This document shows, piece after piece, positions 9,275-15,913 of a DNA stretch of 64,000 bases (position 1 is its first letter; each line of letters begins with the position of its first letter). A model generated the notes under the pieces. It saw only the letters and a list, made by a program, of their open reading frames with translations. It searched no databases and was not told the DNA's origin. Both the position numbers and the translations under genes were made by a program. This stretch comes from Vibrio ponticus (GTDB lineage: Bacteria > Pseudomonadota > Gammaproteobacteria > Enterobacterales > Vibrionaceae). The stretch spans positions 992,001 to 1,056,000 of the forward strand of contig NZ_AP019658.1 of assembly GCF_009938225.1 (NCBI RefSeq), written 5' to 3'.

Positions 9275-9634
9275 TTAAGTGTTATAACGCCTTACCGCAG
9301 TTACTGTAACCTCAATAAGCACATCGCCTTCTAACGTAACACCAAGACATGCTCGTTGAGGCCAATGTTCGAAATTGTCACCTAACCACTCACACCAAAC
9401 GTTATCCATGTGGGGTTTGTCTAGCATATTTGCGATAAACACTTGAGCACTGACAATTTGAGTTTTATTTGAACCCAACTCCTCTAGGTTTTTCTCAATC
9501 TTTTCCAGTGTCAGTTTAGTTTGGCCAACAATATCTAATGTTGTATCCGATGACGTCGCCACCGTCCAAACTAAGTCTTTATATGCGGAGGACTTATTTC
9601 GACCTAGATAAATGCCTCGCTTCCTTTCAATCAT
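9275..9634 (-). CDS. RidA family protein (YjgF/YER057c/UK114)
   Basis: 119 residues. The C-terminal signature PQRACLGVTLEGDVLIEVTVTA matches the RidA family, in which the arginine in RACLGV contacts the carboxylate of the imine substrate. Family members deaminate reactive enamine/imine intermediates from PLP enzymes. The N-terminus (MIERKRGIYLGRN) is somewhat unlike classic RidA, so a non-canonical subgroup is likely. It is the first gene of a two-gene cassette. Confidence 0.85.
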   Translation of the reverse strand: MIERKRGIYLGRNKSSAYKDLVWTVATSSDTTLDIVGQTKLTLEKIEKNLEELGSNKTQIVSAQVFIANMLDKPHMDNVWCEWLGDNFEHWPQRACLGVTLEGDVLIEVTVTAVRRYNT

Positions 9635-9654
9635 TTTGTTCTCCTTGAACTGCT

Positions 9655-9946
9655 AACGAATGATATGGATTCCCCTTCCCGAGGAACTGCCACACTTAAG
9701 TGGTACACATTTGTACCGGAGGCACCATGTCTGACTACTCTTATTATCGGGGGATTGATTTAGCTAAAAACCACTTCAGCATTCATGCTATTGACCAGTA
9801 TGGCAAAGTTTTACTTCATAAATCAGTCACTCGCTCTAACCTGCTGACTACAATAGCAAATATGCCACCTATGCGAATAGGTGTCGAAGCGTGTGGTGGT
9901 GCACATTATTGGGCGAGAACATTACGCAAACTTGAGAATAATGACA
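9655..9946 (+). pseudogene. IS110-family element, 5' fragment with truncated transposase
   Basis: An ATG at 9727, preceded by GGAGG, opens a frame reading MSDYSYYRGIDLAKNHFSIH, the start of the IS110 DEDD/RuvC-like domain with its first aspartate. GVEACGGAHYWARTLRKL follows. The frame loses homology near 9946, about 73 codons in, where cassette sequence begins. The upstream ATATGGATTCCCC resembles the subterminal repeat of the IS copy at 15829. It sits in a TAACG attC remnant at about 9653. Truncation probably removed the attC of the next cassette. Confidence 0.8.
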
Positions 9947-9964
9947 GGGGGGAAGATTCATGTA

Positions 9965-10291
9965 TTATGCCCGTCTTTCTAATAACGCCATCATTTCCTT
10001 TTTTAACTCATCCGATAGGCGTTCGAACTGCGCTTCTGCAACCAGATTTTCTTCACACATTAGCATGAGCTGAATAAATGCCTTATTCCGAGAATGACCA
10101 TCAAAAATAAATTTCATTTGCTTTTCAGATGTTTTGGAATATCGGCACATGAAATGAAATCTTTCCCCTGCCGGTTGCGATTCGTCAGTAATAGTTTCAA
10201 TAATTTCATTTAGTTGTCTTGCACAATACAACTGAATAGCTTCTTTTTTAATTTCACAAAAAACTTTCCAATCAGACTCTTTGATGCTCAT
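9965..10291 (-). CDS. Uncharacterised conserved protein (cassette gene)
   Basis: 108 residues from the ATG at 10291, which is preceded by GGAGG; an upstream ATG at 10312 would add seven residues. The sequence (SDWKVFCEIKKEAIQLYCAR, FIFDGHSRNKAFIQLMLM) recalls a widespread bacterial family of small helical proteins without known function. In that family an xSDWK-FR start is followed by a catalogue of alpha helices. It has no signal peptide or membrane segment. It is followed by the IS110 fragment instead of its own attC. Confidence 0.6.
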   Translation of the reverse strand: MSIKESDWKVFCEIKKEAIQLYCARQLNEIIETITDESQPAGERFHFMCRYSKTSEKQMKFIFDGHSRNKAFIQLMLMCEENLVAEAQFERLSDELKKEMMALLERRA

Positions 10292-10343
10292 ACCGCCTCC
10301 ATAAAATTTCATTTCTCATCAAAGAGTATAATGCTGTGTTCAG

Positions 10344-10586
10344 TAACTCATATACTGGGTTACCCGATGAACGTCTAGGGAAACGCCTAGTCTGATCCTA
10401 TGACAAATCATAGGCAGCGGCGAAACCGCAATAAGAGACCTTTTATATGTGTTTGTCGTAAGTAATGCCTAATGACCGAAATGACAAAGCGAAGTAGATA
10501 ACTTTGTTGTTCGAACAGCATTGGCTGCTCGCGCAGCCAACCGAATGTTATTGCCTATTGACAGGCAGAAGGCTCATATGTGTTAG
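10344..10586 (-). repeat. Structured repeat element, copy 1 (214-bp core 10373-10586)
   Basis: A 214-bp stretch (10373-10586) recurs at 12877-13090 with the same length. It has a CTAGG/CCTAG hairpin, a seven-pair stem at 10397-10414 whose sequence differs from copy 2 with compensating changes, a GCGG/CCGC hairpin and TTGGCTGC-TCGC-GCAGCCAA. In this copy the outer ends TAACTCATAT (10344) and ATATGTGTTA (10576) form an imperfect inverted repeat. It occupies the place where the attC of the toxin-antitoxin cassette would be. It could be an unusual attC, a small non-autonomous mobile element or a structured RNA. No coding frame is seen. Confidence 0.65.
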
Positions 10587-10594
10587 TTTACCCT

Positions 10595-10649
10595 TCGCAC
10601 AAATCGCACGATTTAATTATATTGACCATTTTGTGCGATAAACTATAAT
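10595..10649 (+). promoter_or_regulatory. Promoter and operator of the toxin-antitoxin operon
   Basis: TTGACC (10622-10627) and TATAAT (10644-10649) are spaced by 16 bases, a good sigma-70 promoter. An inverted repeat TCGCACAAA (10595) / TTTGTGCGA (10630) brackets the -35 box, as expected for autoregulation by the Phd/YefM antitoxin. The operon thus has its own promoter facing against the array direction. Confidence 0.65.
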
Positions 10650-10680
10650 CTTACTGTAATTCCAAATTTGGAGATTGAGT

Positions 10681-10923
10681 ATGCACACACTAACAGCAAA
10701 TGATGCAAAGCGTAACTTTGGTGAGCTACTTCTAAGCGCCCAACGTGAGCCAGTAAAGATTAGCAAAAACAGTAAAGATGCCGTAGTGGTAATGTCTATC
10801 AAAGACTATGAAGAACTAGAGGCAATGAAAACTGATTACCTTAAACATTGTTTCGAGTCAGCTAAACAAGACTTAGCACAAGGCAATGTAGTTGACGGTG
10901 GAGATTTCCTAAGCGCCTTGTAA
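10681..10923 (+). CDS. Type II antitoxin, Phd/YefM family
   Basis: 80 residues. The N-terminus MHTLTANDAKRNFGELLLSA is the classic Phd/YefM DNA-binding fold, followed by the toxin-binding helical tail. The ATG at 10681 has GGAG 7 bases upstream; a TTG two codons earlier is less likely. It is followed after 6 bases by the toxin gene. The pair runs on the plus strand, opposite to most cassette genes, and has its own promoter, which is usual for superintegron toxin-antitoxin cassettes. The antitoxin neutralises the toxin and represses the operon. Confidence 0.9.
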   Translation: MHTLTANDAKRNFGELLLSAQREPVKISKNSKDAVVVMSIKDYEELEAMKTDYLKHCFESAKQDLAQGNVVDGGDFLSAL

Positions 10924-10929
10924 CCCACT

Positions 10930-11226
10930 ATGCAAAAGAATAAATACAAACTAAGTAAATTGGCTCAGGCTCATTTACGAAAAATTAAAAGCTATACCGT
11001 CAACAACTTTTCTGAAATGCAGTGGAACAACTATAAAGATACATTGCTAACTGGGTTTCAAATGCTTGCCGACAATCCAGCCGTAGGTCGCAGTTGCGAT
11101 GAGATTTATCCAAGCGGTTTCTATTTTCCGGTAGGAAAACACACAGCTTACTTTACAAAAGAAGACGGTTTTATTTTAGTTGTGGCTGTACTTGGTCAAT
11201 CACAACTCCCACAAAACCAATTGTAG
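10930..11226 (+). CDS. Type II toxin, RelE/ParE family
   Basis: 98 residues with the RelE/ParE layout: basic N-terminal strand and helix (YKLSKLAQAHLRKIKSYTVN), central NPAVGRSCDEIYPSGFYFPVGKH and the final strands FILVVAVLGQSQLP. The pattern GRSCDEI...F-VGKH-YF favours the ParE-like side of the superfamily, though a RelE-type mRNA interferase cannot be excluded. It is co-transcribed with the antitoxin. Confidence 0.88.
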   Translation: MQKNKYKLSKLAQAHLRKIKSYTVNNFSEMQWNNYKDTLLTGFQMLADNPAVGRSCDEIYPSGFYFPVGKHTAYFTKEDGFILVVAVLGQSQLPQNQL

Positions 11227-11233
11227 CGAAGAC

Positions 11234-11260
11234 ATCACCCGAAATAAAAACTAGGGTGAT
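11234..11260 (+). terminator. Hairpin after the toxin gene
   Basis: ATCACCC (11234) pairs with GGGTGAT (11254) around a 13-base loop, 8 bases after the toxin stop. No strong T-run follows, so termination efficiency is uncertain. Confidence 0.4.
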
Positions 11261-11277
11261 GATCTTGATTGGTAAAC

Positions 11278-11792
11278 TAACGCCCTGTTAAGGTGATGAG
11301 ATGGTCTCTCCCTACCACTTCACATGACCATCAGCCATGGTTCATTTTGCTAGAGCGGCTTTAAGACGAGCCAAGTTCAAGTCCAACAAACTCATGCGGA
11401 TCGCTTGGGCAATTATCGCCAAAAGCGAAGAGTATCAACCCGCTTAAGACACCATGCATCACTAACCCTTTGCAAAGTACGTAGTGAGATGAATAACAGG
11501 ATAAATCCTACACGTTGAAAACCTTGTGCTCACACTGGCTTTTAAAGTCGATAAGTTGATCAGGACTGCGTGTTCAACTGCCTCATCTTAACCAAGGCAA
11601 TAGCCGCAAAAACAGACCGTATATATGGTAGTTAACCTGCGCTTTTAATCATGCTACTGACTTGCAAAACTGGGGCAGACCATATATGTGAGCAACGTTG
11701 CCACATAGCCTAAGCACTTCACCGTAATCACCAAACCGATTGAAAATATAAGTGCCGAGCGTTGCGAATCAGTCTTAAACAGTTTGCCGCTC
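11278..11792 (-). repeat. attC split by an internally deleted IS110-family copy
   Basis: The left part TAACGCCCTGTTAAG (11278-11292) and the right part starting GTGAGCAACGTTGCC (about 11688) and ending near 11792 form one attC. It is the site of the RelE/Phd cassette at 11804-12351. The inserted element separates the R' end from the rest. Confidence 0.7.
11293..11690 (+). mobile_element. Internally deleted derivative of the attC-targeting IS110-family element
   Basis: About 400 bp that match the ends of the full element at 15829-17171. It keeps the first 50 bp (GTGATGAGATGGTCTC...), short pieces of the end of the transposase (GCGGCTTTAAGACGAGCC and CGGATCGCTTGGGCAATTA) and nearly the whole 240-bp 3' non-coding part. 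The two transposase pieces are joined at AAACTC, which occurs at both points in the full copy, so the deletion looks like repeat-mediated slippage. It has no functional transposase and is non-autonomous, inserted in an attC at the same point as the full copy. Confidence 0.85.
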
Positions 11793-11803
11793 ATTCCCAA
11801 AGG

Positions 11804-12106
11804 TTACTGTTTACTCAACAGGAACTTACGCAAATCTCTCTCTGCACGCATAACAAACAAAATAAACACTTTGTCACCGTCTTGTTTATAGAAAACGCGG
11901 CACGGATTTACTACAACTTCACGATAACTTAAATGTTCTAGCTCAGGTGGAACACGACCTGACTCTGGGAAAGTTTGTAGGCGTTGGACTTTGGAGAAGA
12001 ACGTTTGCACTAAATGCTTTGCAGCAACGATATTTTCAAGTGCGATGTATTCAGCGATATCGTTGAGGTCAGATAACGCTGGCTCAGTCCAGATTATTTC
12101 AGCCAT
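11804..12106 (-). CDS. Type II toxin, RelE/ParE family
   Basis: 100 residues. IIWTEPALSDLNDIAEYIAL, TFPESGRVPPELE, SYREVVVNPCRVFYKQDGDKVFIL and a basic C-terminus (RAERDLRKFLL) are the standard ParE/RelE segments, including the conserved arginine before the last strands. It overlaps the antitoxin gene by 13 bases, so the two are translationally coupled. It belongs to one cassette with the antitoxin, in the array direction. Confidence 0.92.
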   Translation of the reverse strand: MAEIIWTEPALSDLNDIAEYIALENIVAAKHLVQTFFSKVQRLQTFPESGRVPPELEHLSYREVVVNPCRVFYKQDGDKVFILFVMRAERDLRKFLLSKQ

Positions 12107-12351
12107 TTTGACATTTTGTCCTTGGCTTCATCATGACTTACCACTTTACCGTCAGCTAGCGCACGCTCACCTCGTGCAATCCCCTCAAGAATAGCTAAAC
12201 GATTTTGCATAAACTCGTAATCATCAACATCAACGAGATACGCGGACGGCTTACCATGCTCAGTAATTAAAACTGGTTCTTTGGTGTCGTGGAGATCGGC
12301 GAGGATCTTAGTTGCTTGACGTTTGAGTGATGTAACTAGTTCTACTTTCAT
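12094..12351 (-). CDS. Type II antitoxin, Phd/YefM family
   Basis: 85 residues. VTSLKRQATKILADLHDTKEPVLITEHGKPSAYLVDVDDYEFM is the Phd/YefM DNA-binding fold; the helical tail that follows binds the toxin. The gene precedes the RelE/ParE toxin gene with a 13-base overlap. A perfect inverted repeat upstream is its likely operator. Confidence 0.92.
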   Translation of the reverse strand: MKVELVTSLKRQATKILADLHDTKEPVLITEHGKPSAYLVDVDDYEFMQNRLAILEGIARGERALADGKVVSHDEAKDKMSKWLK

Positions 12352-12374
12352 GAGAGCTGCTCCAAAGGAATACT

Positions 12375-12398
12375 AAAGTGATACTATTCTATCACTTT
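12375..12398 (-). promoter_or_regulatory. Operator palindrome of the second toxin-antitoxin operon
   Basis: AAAGTGATA (12375-12383) and TATCACTTT (12390-12398) form a perfect 9-base inverted repeat with a 6-base centre, 24 bases upstream of the antitoxin start. This is the expected position and form for antitoxin/complex autorepression. Confidence 0.6.
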
Positions 12399-12420
12399 TA
12401 GTATAGCAAGCTCCATGACG

Positions 12421-12540
12421 GCTAACGAAAAGTTAAAGCGCGAATAACGCAATAACAGTGCCACTGCAAAAACCTTAATCACTAAAATCAACGCTTGTAA
12501 AAACGCATGAGCAAAGCCAAAGCGCTATCAGCGTTAGCTC
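12421..12540 (-). repeat. attC site of a gene-poor cassette
   Basis: GCTAACG (12421) and CGTTAGC (12532) form perfect outer arms. Between them lie GTTAAAGCGCGAATAACGC and AAAGCGCTATCAG. The length of about 120 bases fits the array's sites. Confidence 0.6.
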
Positions 12541-12564
12541 ATAAGCTGGGGCGATGTGTCTACT

Positions 12565-12756
12565 TCATGCTGAGGGACAAAACGGTGATTGATGAGAAAC
12601 GATTTTTACCCCAATAAGTCGCACAGTGAAGTGAGCTGAAGGTCTAACTGGTGCTGAGTGAGAACACGCCACTGACTCTAATTTACTGGGATTTAGGCCC
12701 GAAAAGTCAGTTGTGCCAGGTAGTCCAAGCCCGCTTGCTTTGATTAGCCGCTTCAT
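12565..12756 (-). CDS. Possible small cassette ORF
   Basis: A 63-residue frame starting MKRLIKASGLGLPGTTDFSG ends 24 bases before the attC at 12421-12540, where a cassette gene would be expected to end. It has no convincing ribosome binding site, and its composition (many Ser, Pro, His) is not clearly protein-like. The cassette may instead be non-coding. Confidence 0.25.
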   Translation of the reverse strand: MKRLIKASGLGLPGTTDFSGLNPSKLESVACSHSAPVRPSAHFTVRLIGVKIVSHQSPFCPSA

Positions 12757-12876
12757 TAGTACGTATCCATAACAACGAACAGCAAAGTTGCTTACACCTC
12801 GGCTTAGCCTGAAGATAACTGGAAAACAACTGTTTAACCATTTTTTTGAATAGTGCCTACTGAGGTTAAGATATGT

Positions 12877-13090
12877 GTCTAGGGGGACGCCTAGTCTAAC
12901 CCAACCAACAATGGTTGGCAGCGGCGAGACCGCAATAAGAGATCCTCAATATGTGTTTGTCGTGAGCAATGCTTGATGACAGAAATGACAAAGCGAAGTA
13001 GATAACTTTGTTGTTCGAGGAGCATTGGCTGCTCGCGCAGCCAACAGGATGTTATTGCCTATTGGCAGGCAGAAGGCTCATATGTGTTAG
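12877..13090 (-). repeat. Structured repeat element, copy 2 (214 bp)
   Basis: Second copy of the element at 10373-10586, with identical length. The hairpins CTAGG/CCTAG, GCGG/CCGC and TTGGCTGC/GCAGCCAA are kept. The stem at 12901-12918 reads CCAACCA/TGGTTGG where copy 1 has CCTATGA/TCATAGG: three base pairs are replaced on both sides. It takes the place of the attC of the DUF2971 cassette, and its last bases overlap that gene's stop codon. Confidence 0.65.
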
Positions 13091-13956
13091 CCATCGAACT
13101 CAACACGCTCAATTTTACCTTTAACCGACTGAACTTTATACATTTTACATTGTGGATAGTGAGCTGCGATTAAACTAACTAAATTTGCAAGATCCTCATC
13201 GGCAATTCGAGCAGAGAAAGTTACCGACACCAACTCTTCTTTGTAAAACTCAAAGTCACTGTATCTTTTATCCTCCCCAGGGCGGCGTGTCATCACACGC
13301 CACTCTTTTTCATATTCCCACTTTGCAGTTTTGGTGTAATAAATTGCATCAGCAGTTTTGGCAAGCAACTCTTGACGCTCATCGTACAGTAAGAAGTCCA
13401 AAGCAGAGCCCAAATTAGGTTTACTGTCTGTATAAGTTACCTTTTTTGCCATTTGAAAAGGTGTGTCTAGCATTTCAATATGTCTAAACTCAAACATACA
13501 ACCAGTATGATTGTCTCCATAGTGAGCCCACATAACTTCGTTGTTTTCATCTTCAGATAAGCAGATTATGCGTAAGGCACCGTTGTTATAACGTTCAGTT
13601 TCCTCGCGCAGGTTCTCTTCCAAACTCGACAAATTCAACTCAAGTGAAGAAAGTTCTCGATACAGTGTATCTTTACTGACTCCCTGACTTTTAGTCATTT
13701 GCATAAGAGAAACTAAACCCTCAGAGTCCGGAGAAAGCGATTTATTCAATTGCAGCTCTTCATACGCAACGTTCATAAGAGTTATTAAATATTCATCCTT
13801 ACATGCGTCAATCGAAGGTTTGAAAGCAGGCATCCTTTGCAGTTCATTTATATCGTTAAATGAACTTGGGCAGGACCAACGAAGCTTTTGAGATTCAAGC
13901 ACCAATTTTGCTGTATTAGCACTCATATATTTATATAAACGACTAGGTACTTCCAA
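13087..13956 (-). CDS. DUF2971 domain protein (cassette gene)
   Basis: 289 residues. The N-terminus RLYKYMSANTAKLVLESQKLRWSCPSSFND and the central RIICLSEDENNEVMWAHYGDNHTGCMFEF are hallmarks of DUF2971. The WEYEKEWRVM segment near the C-terminus is also typical. The family is common in mobile and accessory regions and has no established function, though some members sit in defence neighbourhoods. The cytoplasmic location is inferred from the lack of signal or membrane segments. An attC-like structured repeat lies directly downstream. Confidence 0.85.
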   Translation of the reverse strand: MEVPSRLYKYMSANTAKLVLESQKLRWSCPSSFNDINELQRMPAFKPSIDACKDEYLITLMNVAYEELQLNKSLSPDSEGLVSLMQMTKSQGVSKDTLYRELSSLELNLSSLEENLREETERYNNGALRIICLSEDENNEVMWAHYGDNHTGCMFEFRHIEMLDTPFQMAKKVTYTDSKPNLGSALDFLLYDERQELLAKTADAIYYTKTAKWEYEKEWRVMTRRPGEDKRYSDFEFYKEELVSVTFSARIADEDLANLVSLIAAHYPQCKMYKVQSVKGKIERVEFDG

Positions 13957-13973
13957 TTTTCCTCCTAGATGGC

Positions 13974-14080
13974 TAACGCCGCGTTAACCACCACGAAACC
14001 TAACCATACCACCATAAACACTAAACCCAACGATGGAATGAAAAATGCACCGCGTTGGGAATCTGTCTTAAACGCTTTGT
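13974..14080 (-). repeat. attC site, interrupted at its end by an IS110 element
   Basis: It starts TAACGCCGCGTTAACC and ends CTTAAACGCTTTGT, with arms CCCAACGATGG / CCGCGTTGGGAATC. The terminal TTTGT is followed by IS sequence instead of TATG/TAG; the missing TTGTTAG reappears at 15262 on the other side of the IS. It is the attC of the cassette at 15275. Confidence 0.75.
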
Positions 14081-14094
14081 ATGGATAATAACCA

Positions 14095-14285
14095 CTCAAA
14101 TCGGGTAAGGCGAGACCCAGACTTTAGCTGCAACTAAAGTTCTTCTATCTGGTAGTTCGATTAAACGTTGGCTCCTCTAATGAGAGACCGGTAACAAGTA
14201 CGAACGCCTGATAGAACTCCAAGCACCACACTCGAATAGTCTTCTGGGTCTCGAGCCCGCATTTGCAAGCAAGAGTTAGCTTATT
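14095..14285 (+). ncRNA. Candidate bridge RNA of the IS110 element
   Basis: The 190 bases before the transposase are rich in hairpins, including ACTTTAG-CTGCAA-CTAAAGT near 14130. A larger paired region lies between GGTAAGGCGAGACCCAG and CTGGGTCTCGAGCCC (near 14105 and 14243). In known IS110 elements this position encodes the bridge RNA, with a 5' stem-loop followed by target- and donor-binding loops. The call rests on position and visible pairing. Confidence 0.5.
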
Positions 14286-15242
14286 ATGAATACAGACACA
14301 CTTCAAAACATTAATGTCGGCGTTGATACTGGCAAGTCACAATTAGACATTTACATCCGTCCACTCGATATTTACTTCACGGTTCCAAACACTGAGAAAG
14401 GTATCATCGATGCTATAAAAACCATTAGAAAACATCGGCCTCAAAGGGTCGTTATCGAAGCGACTGGTCGACTAGAAATGCCATTTATTCTAGCCTGTGA
14501 CAAAGCCAATTTGCCTTATGTTATCGCCAACCCTTTGCATGTAAAAAGGTTCGCTGGCGCTATAGGTCAAAGAGCCAAGAACGACCGATTAGACGCGGCG
14601 CTTATTGCTCACTATGCCGAAGCCATTCAACCGAAACTCACTCAGTTAAAAAGCGAAAACATACGCTTAATGAGTGACTTAGTAACTAGACGCAATCAAT
14701 TACTCTCGATGCAAACCATGGAGAAAAACAGAATACAAGTTCTACCCCAATCTCTTGCTTCTTCGATAAAACCCATCTTAACTGCACTCAAAAACCAGAT
14801 AACCAAAATAGAAGAAAAGATAACAAAACTTATCGATACCTGCCCTGAGTACCAAGCCAAAAATGAGTTACTACAAAGCATGCCAGGAGTAGGAAAAATA
14901 GTCGCCGCTTCTATCATCAGTAACGTACCTGAACTCGGTTATATCACCAATAAACAAGCCTCTTCTCTCATTGGCGTTGCGCCAATAACAAGAGAAAGCG
15001 GTCGCCTCAAAGGTAAGCGAATGATCCAAGGTGGACGAGCTCAAGTGAGAACCGTTTTATACATGGCGATGATGTCGGCTATCCAGTGTAACCCCATTTT
15101 CAAAGCCACATATGAACGATTACTTGCGGTAGGAAAACCTAAAAAAGTGGCTATCGTTGCCTGCATGAGAAAGATGGTTGTGATACTAAATTCAATGCTA
15201 AGAGACGGTGTAATGTGGGATAAAAATAGCGCCAAAAATTAA
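14286..15242 (+). CDS. IS110-family transposase
   Basis: 318 residues. The N-terminal DEDD/RuvC-like domain starts INVGVDTGKSQLDIYI and includes VVIEATGRLE and KNDRLDAALIAHY, which carry the acidic residues. The C-terminal Tnp domain has SMPGVGKIVAASIISNVPELG and ITRESGRLKGKR, where the serine is the predicted recombination nucleophile. Length and motifs suggest an active enzyme. It is preceded by a long structured non-coding region. Confidence 0.92.
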   Translation: MNTDTLQNINVGVDTGKSQLDIYIRPLDIYFTVPNTEKGIIDAIKTIRKHRPQRVVIEATGRLEMPFILACDKANLPYVIANPLHVKRFAGAIGQRAKNDRLDAALIAHYAEAIQPKLTQLKSENIRLMSDLVTRRNQLLSMQTMEKNRIQVLPQSLASSIKPILTALKNQITKIEEKITKLIDTCPEYQAKNELLQSMPGVGKIVAASIISNVPELGYITNKQASSLIGVAPITRESGRLKGKRMIQGGRAQVRTVLYMAMMSAIQCNPIFKATYERLLAVGKPKKVAIVACMRKMVVILNSMLRDGVMWDKNSAKN

Positions 15243-15274
15243 CTATTGACGCCATAGTCTCTTGTTAGCAGTAT

Positions 15275-15808
15275 TTACCACAAAGCATCCAAACTATCTT
15301 GTGAAGCACCACCATTGGGATGTTTAGAATTTCTAACTATAAACTTGAATCTACCTGATTTCTTTAATGCAGATATAATTTGATTAGCTTCATCACCAAA
15401 TGAAATTACTCGTTCGTATTGATGAGTGTTCAAATCGGCAATAAGTTTATCGACACATGAACAAATCGCCAATAAATCTGGTTTATTGTCTCGGCTGCTG
15501 GTACTTCCACTAAAGCAACGTATCAAATTTACGATGTCAAAATCATTACGTACAAAACCTGTACGCTCCCAAGATTGATAAATTCGAGCACCAGCAGTTC
15601 CACCAGGTTTAGTTATGTTTTGTATTGCTTTTCCGCACTCCCATTCTTCAACCCCAGGAGACTGAAATACGAGTAAAATTTTACTATTGTTGCTTTCGAG
15701 CCCTATTGGAGGTTCTAGACGGTTAGTTTTCTGCTTATCGGTGAGATGACGCTGTTGTTTATATGGGCAGTACCCACACGAATCGAAAGAACTCAATATA
15801 TTCTCCAT
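15275..15808 (-). CDS. Uracil-DNA-glycosylase-superfamily-like protein (cassette gene)
   Basis: 177 residues. An N-terminal CGYCPY cysteine pair is followed by SKILLVFQSPGVEEWECGKA, which matches the UDG-superfamily motif 1 position (L-V-x-P-G-x-x-E). Then come NDFDIVNLIRC, like the second core strand, and VRNSKHPNGGAS, like the HPS/HPN motif. Family 4-type enzymes have two further cysteines for an Fe-S cluster, and C116/C118 of CSCVDK could contribute. The substrate is unknown. It may act on uracil or modified bases, possibly in phage DNA. The cassette is flanked by IS elements on both sides. Confidence 0.65.
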   Translation of the reverse strand: MENILSSFDSCGYCPYKQQRHLTDKQKTNRLEPPIGLESNNSKILLVFQSPGVEEWECGKAIQNITKPGGTAGARIYQSWERTGFVRNDFDIVNLIRCFSGSTSSRDNKPDLLAICSCVDKLIADLNTHQYERVISFGDEANQIISALKKSGRFKFIVRNSKHPNGGASQDSLDALW

Positions 15809-15913
15809 ACTGCTAACGCCGCATTAAGGTGATGAGATGGTCTCCCCCTACCACCTCACATGACCATCAGCCATGCTTGGAGTGTTCAGGTCCTAAAGCA
15901 AAAGGAGAAGACC

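Larger units (their letters stand above)
14081..15264 (+). mobile_element. IS110-family insertion sequence (IS110 subgroup) in an attC end
   Basis: The element lies between the split TTTGT / TTGTTAG of an attC. It has about 200 bp of non-coding left end, one transposase gene and a short right end. A long 5' non-coding region is the known place of the bridge RNA in the IS110 subgroup. Exact ends are approximate because IS110 elements lack terminal inverted repeats and target duplications. Confidence 0.75.

Noticed and set aside
10344..13090. Group IIC-attC intron as an explanation of the 214-bp repeats
   Set aside because: No GUGCG-like 5' end, no recognisable domain V and no intron-encoded reverse transcriptase in or near either copy.
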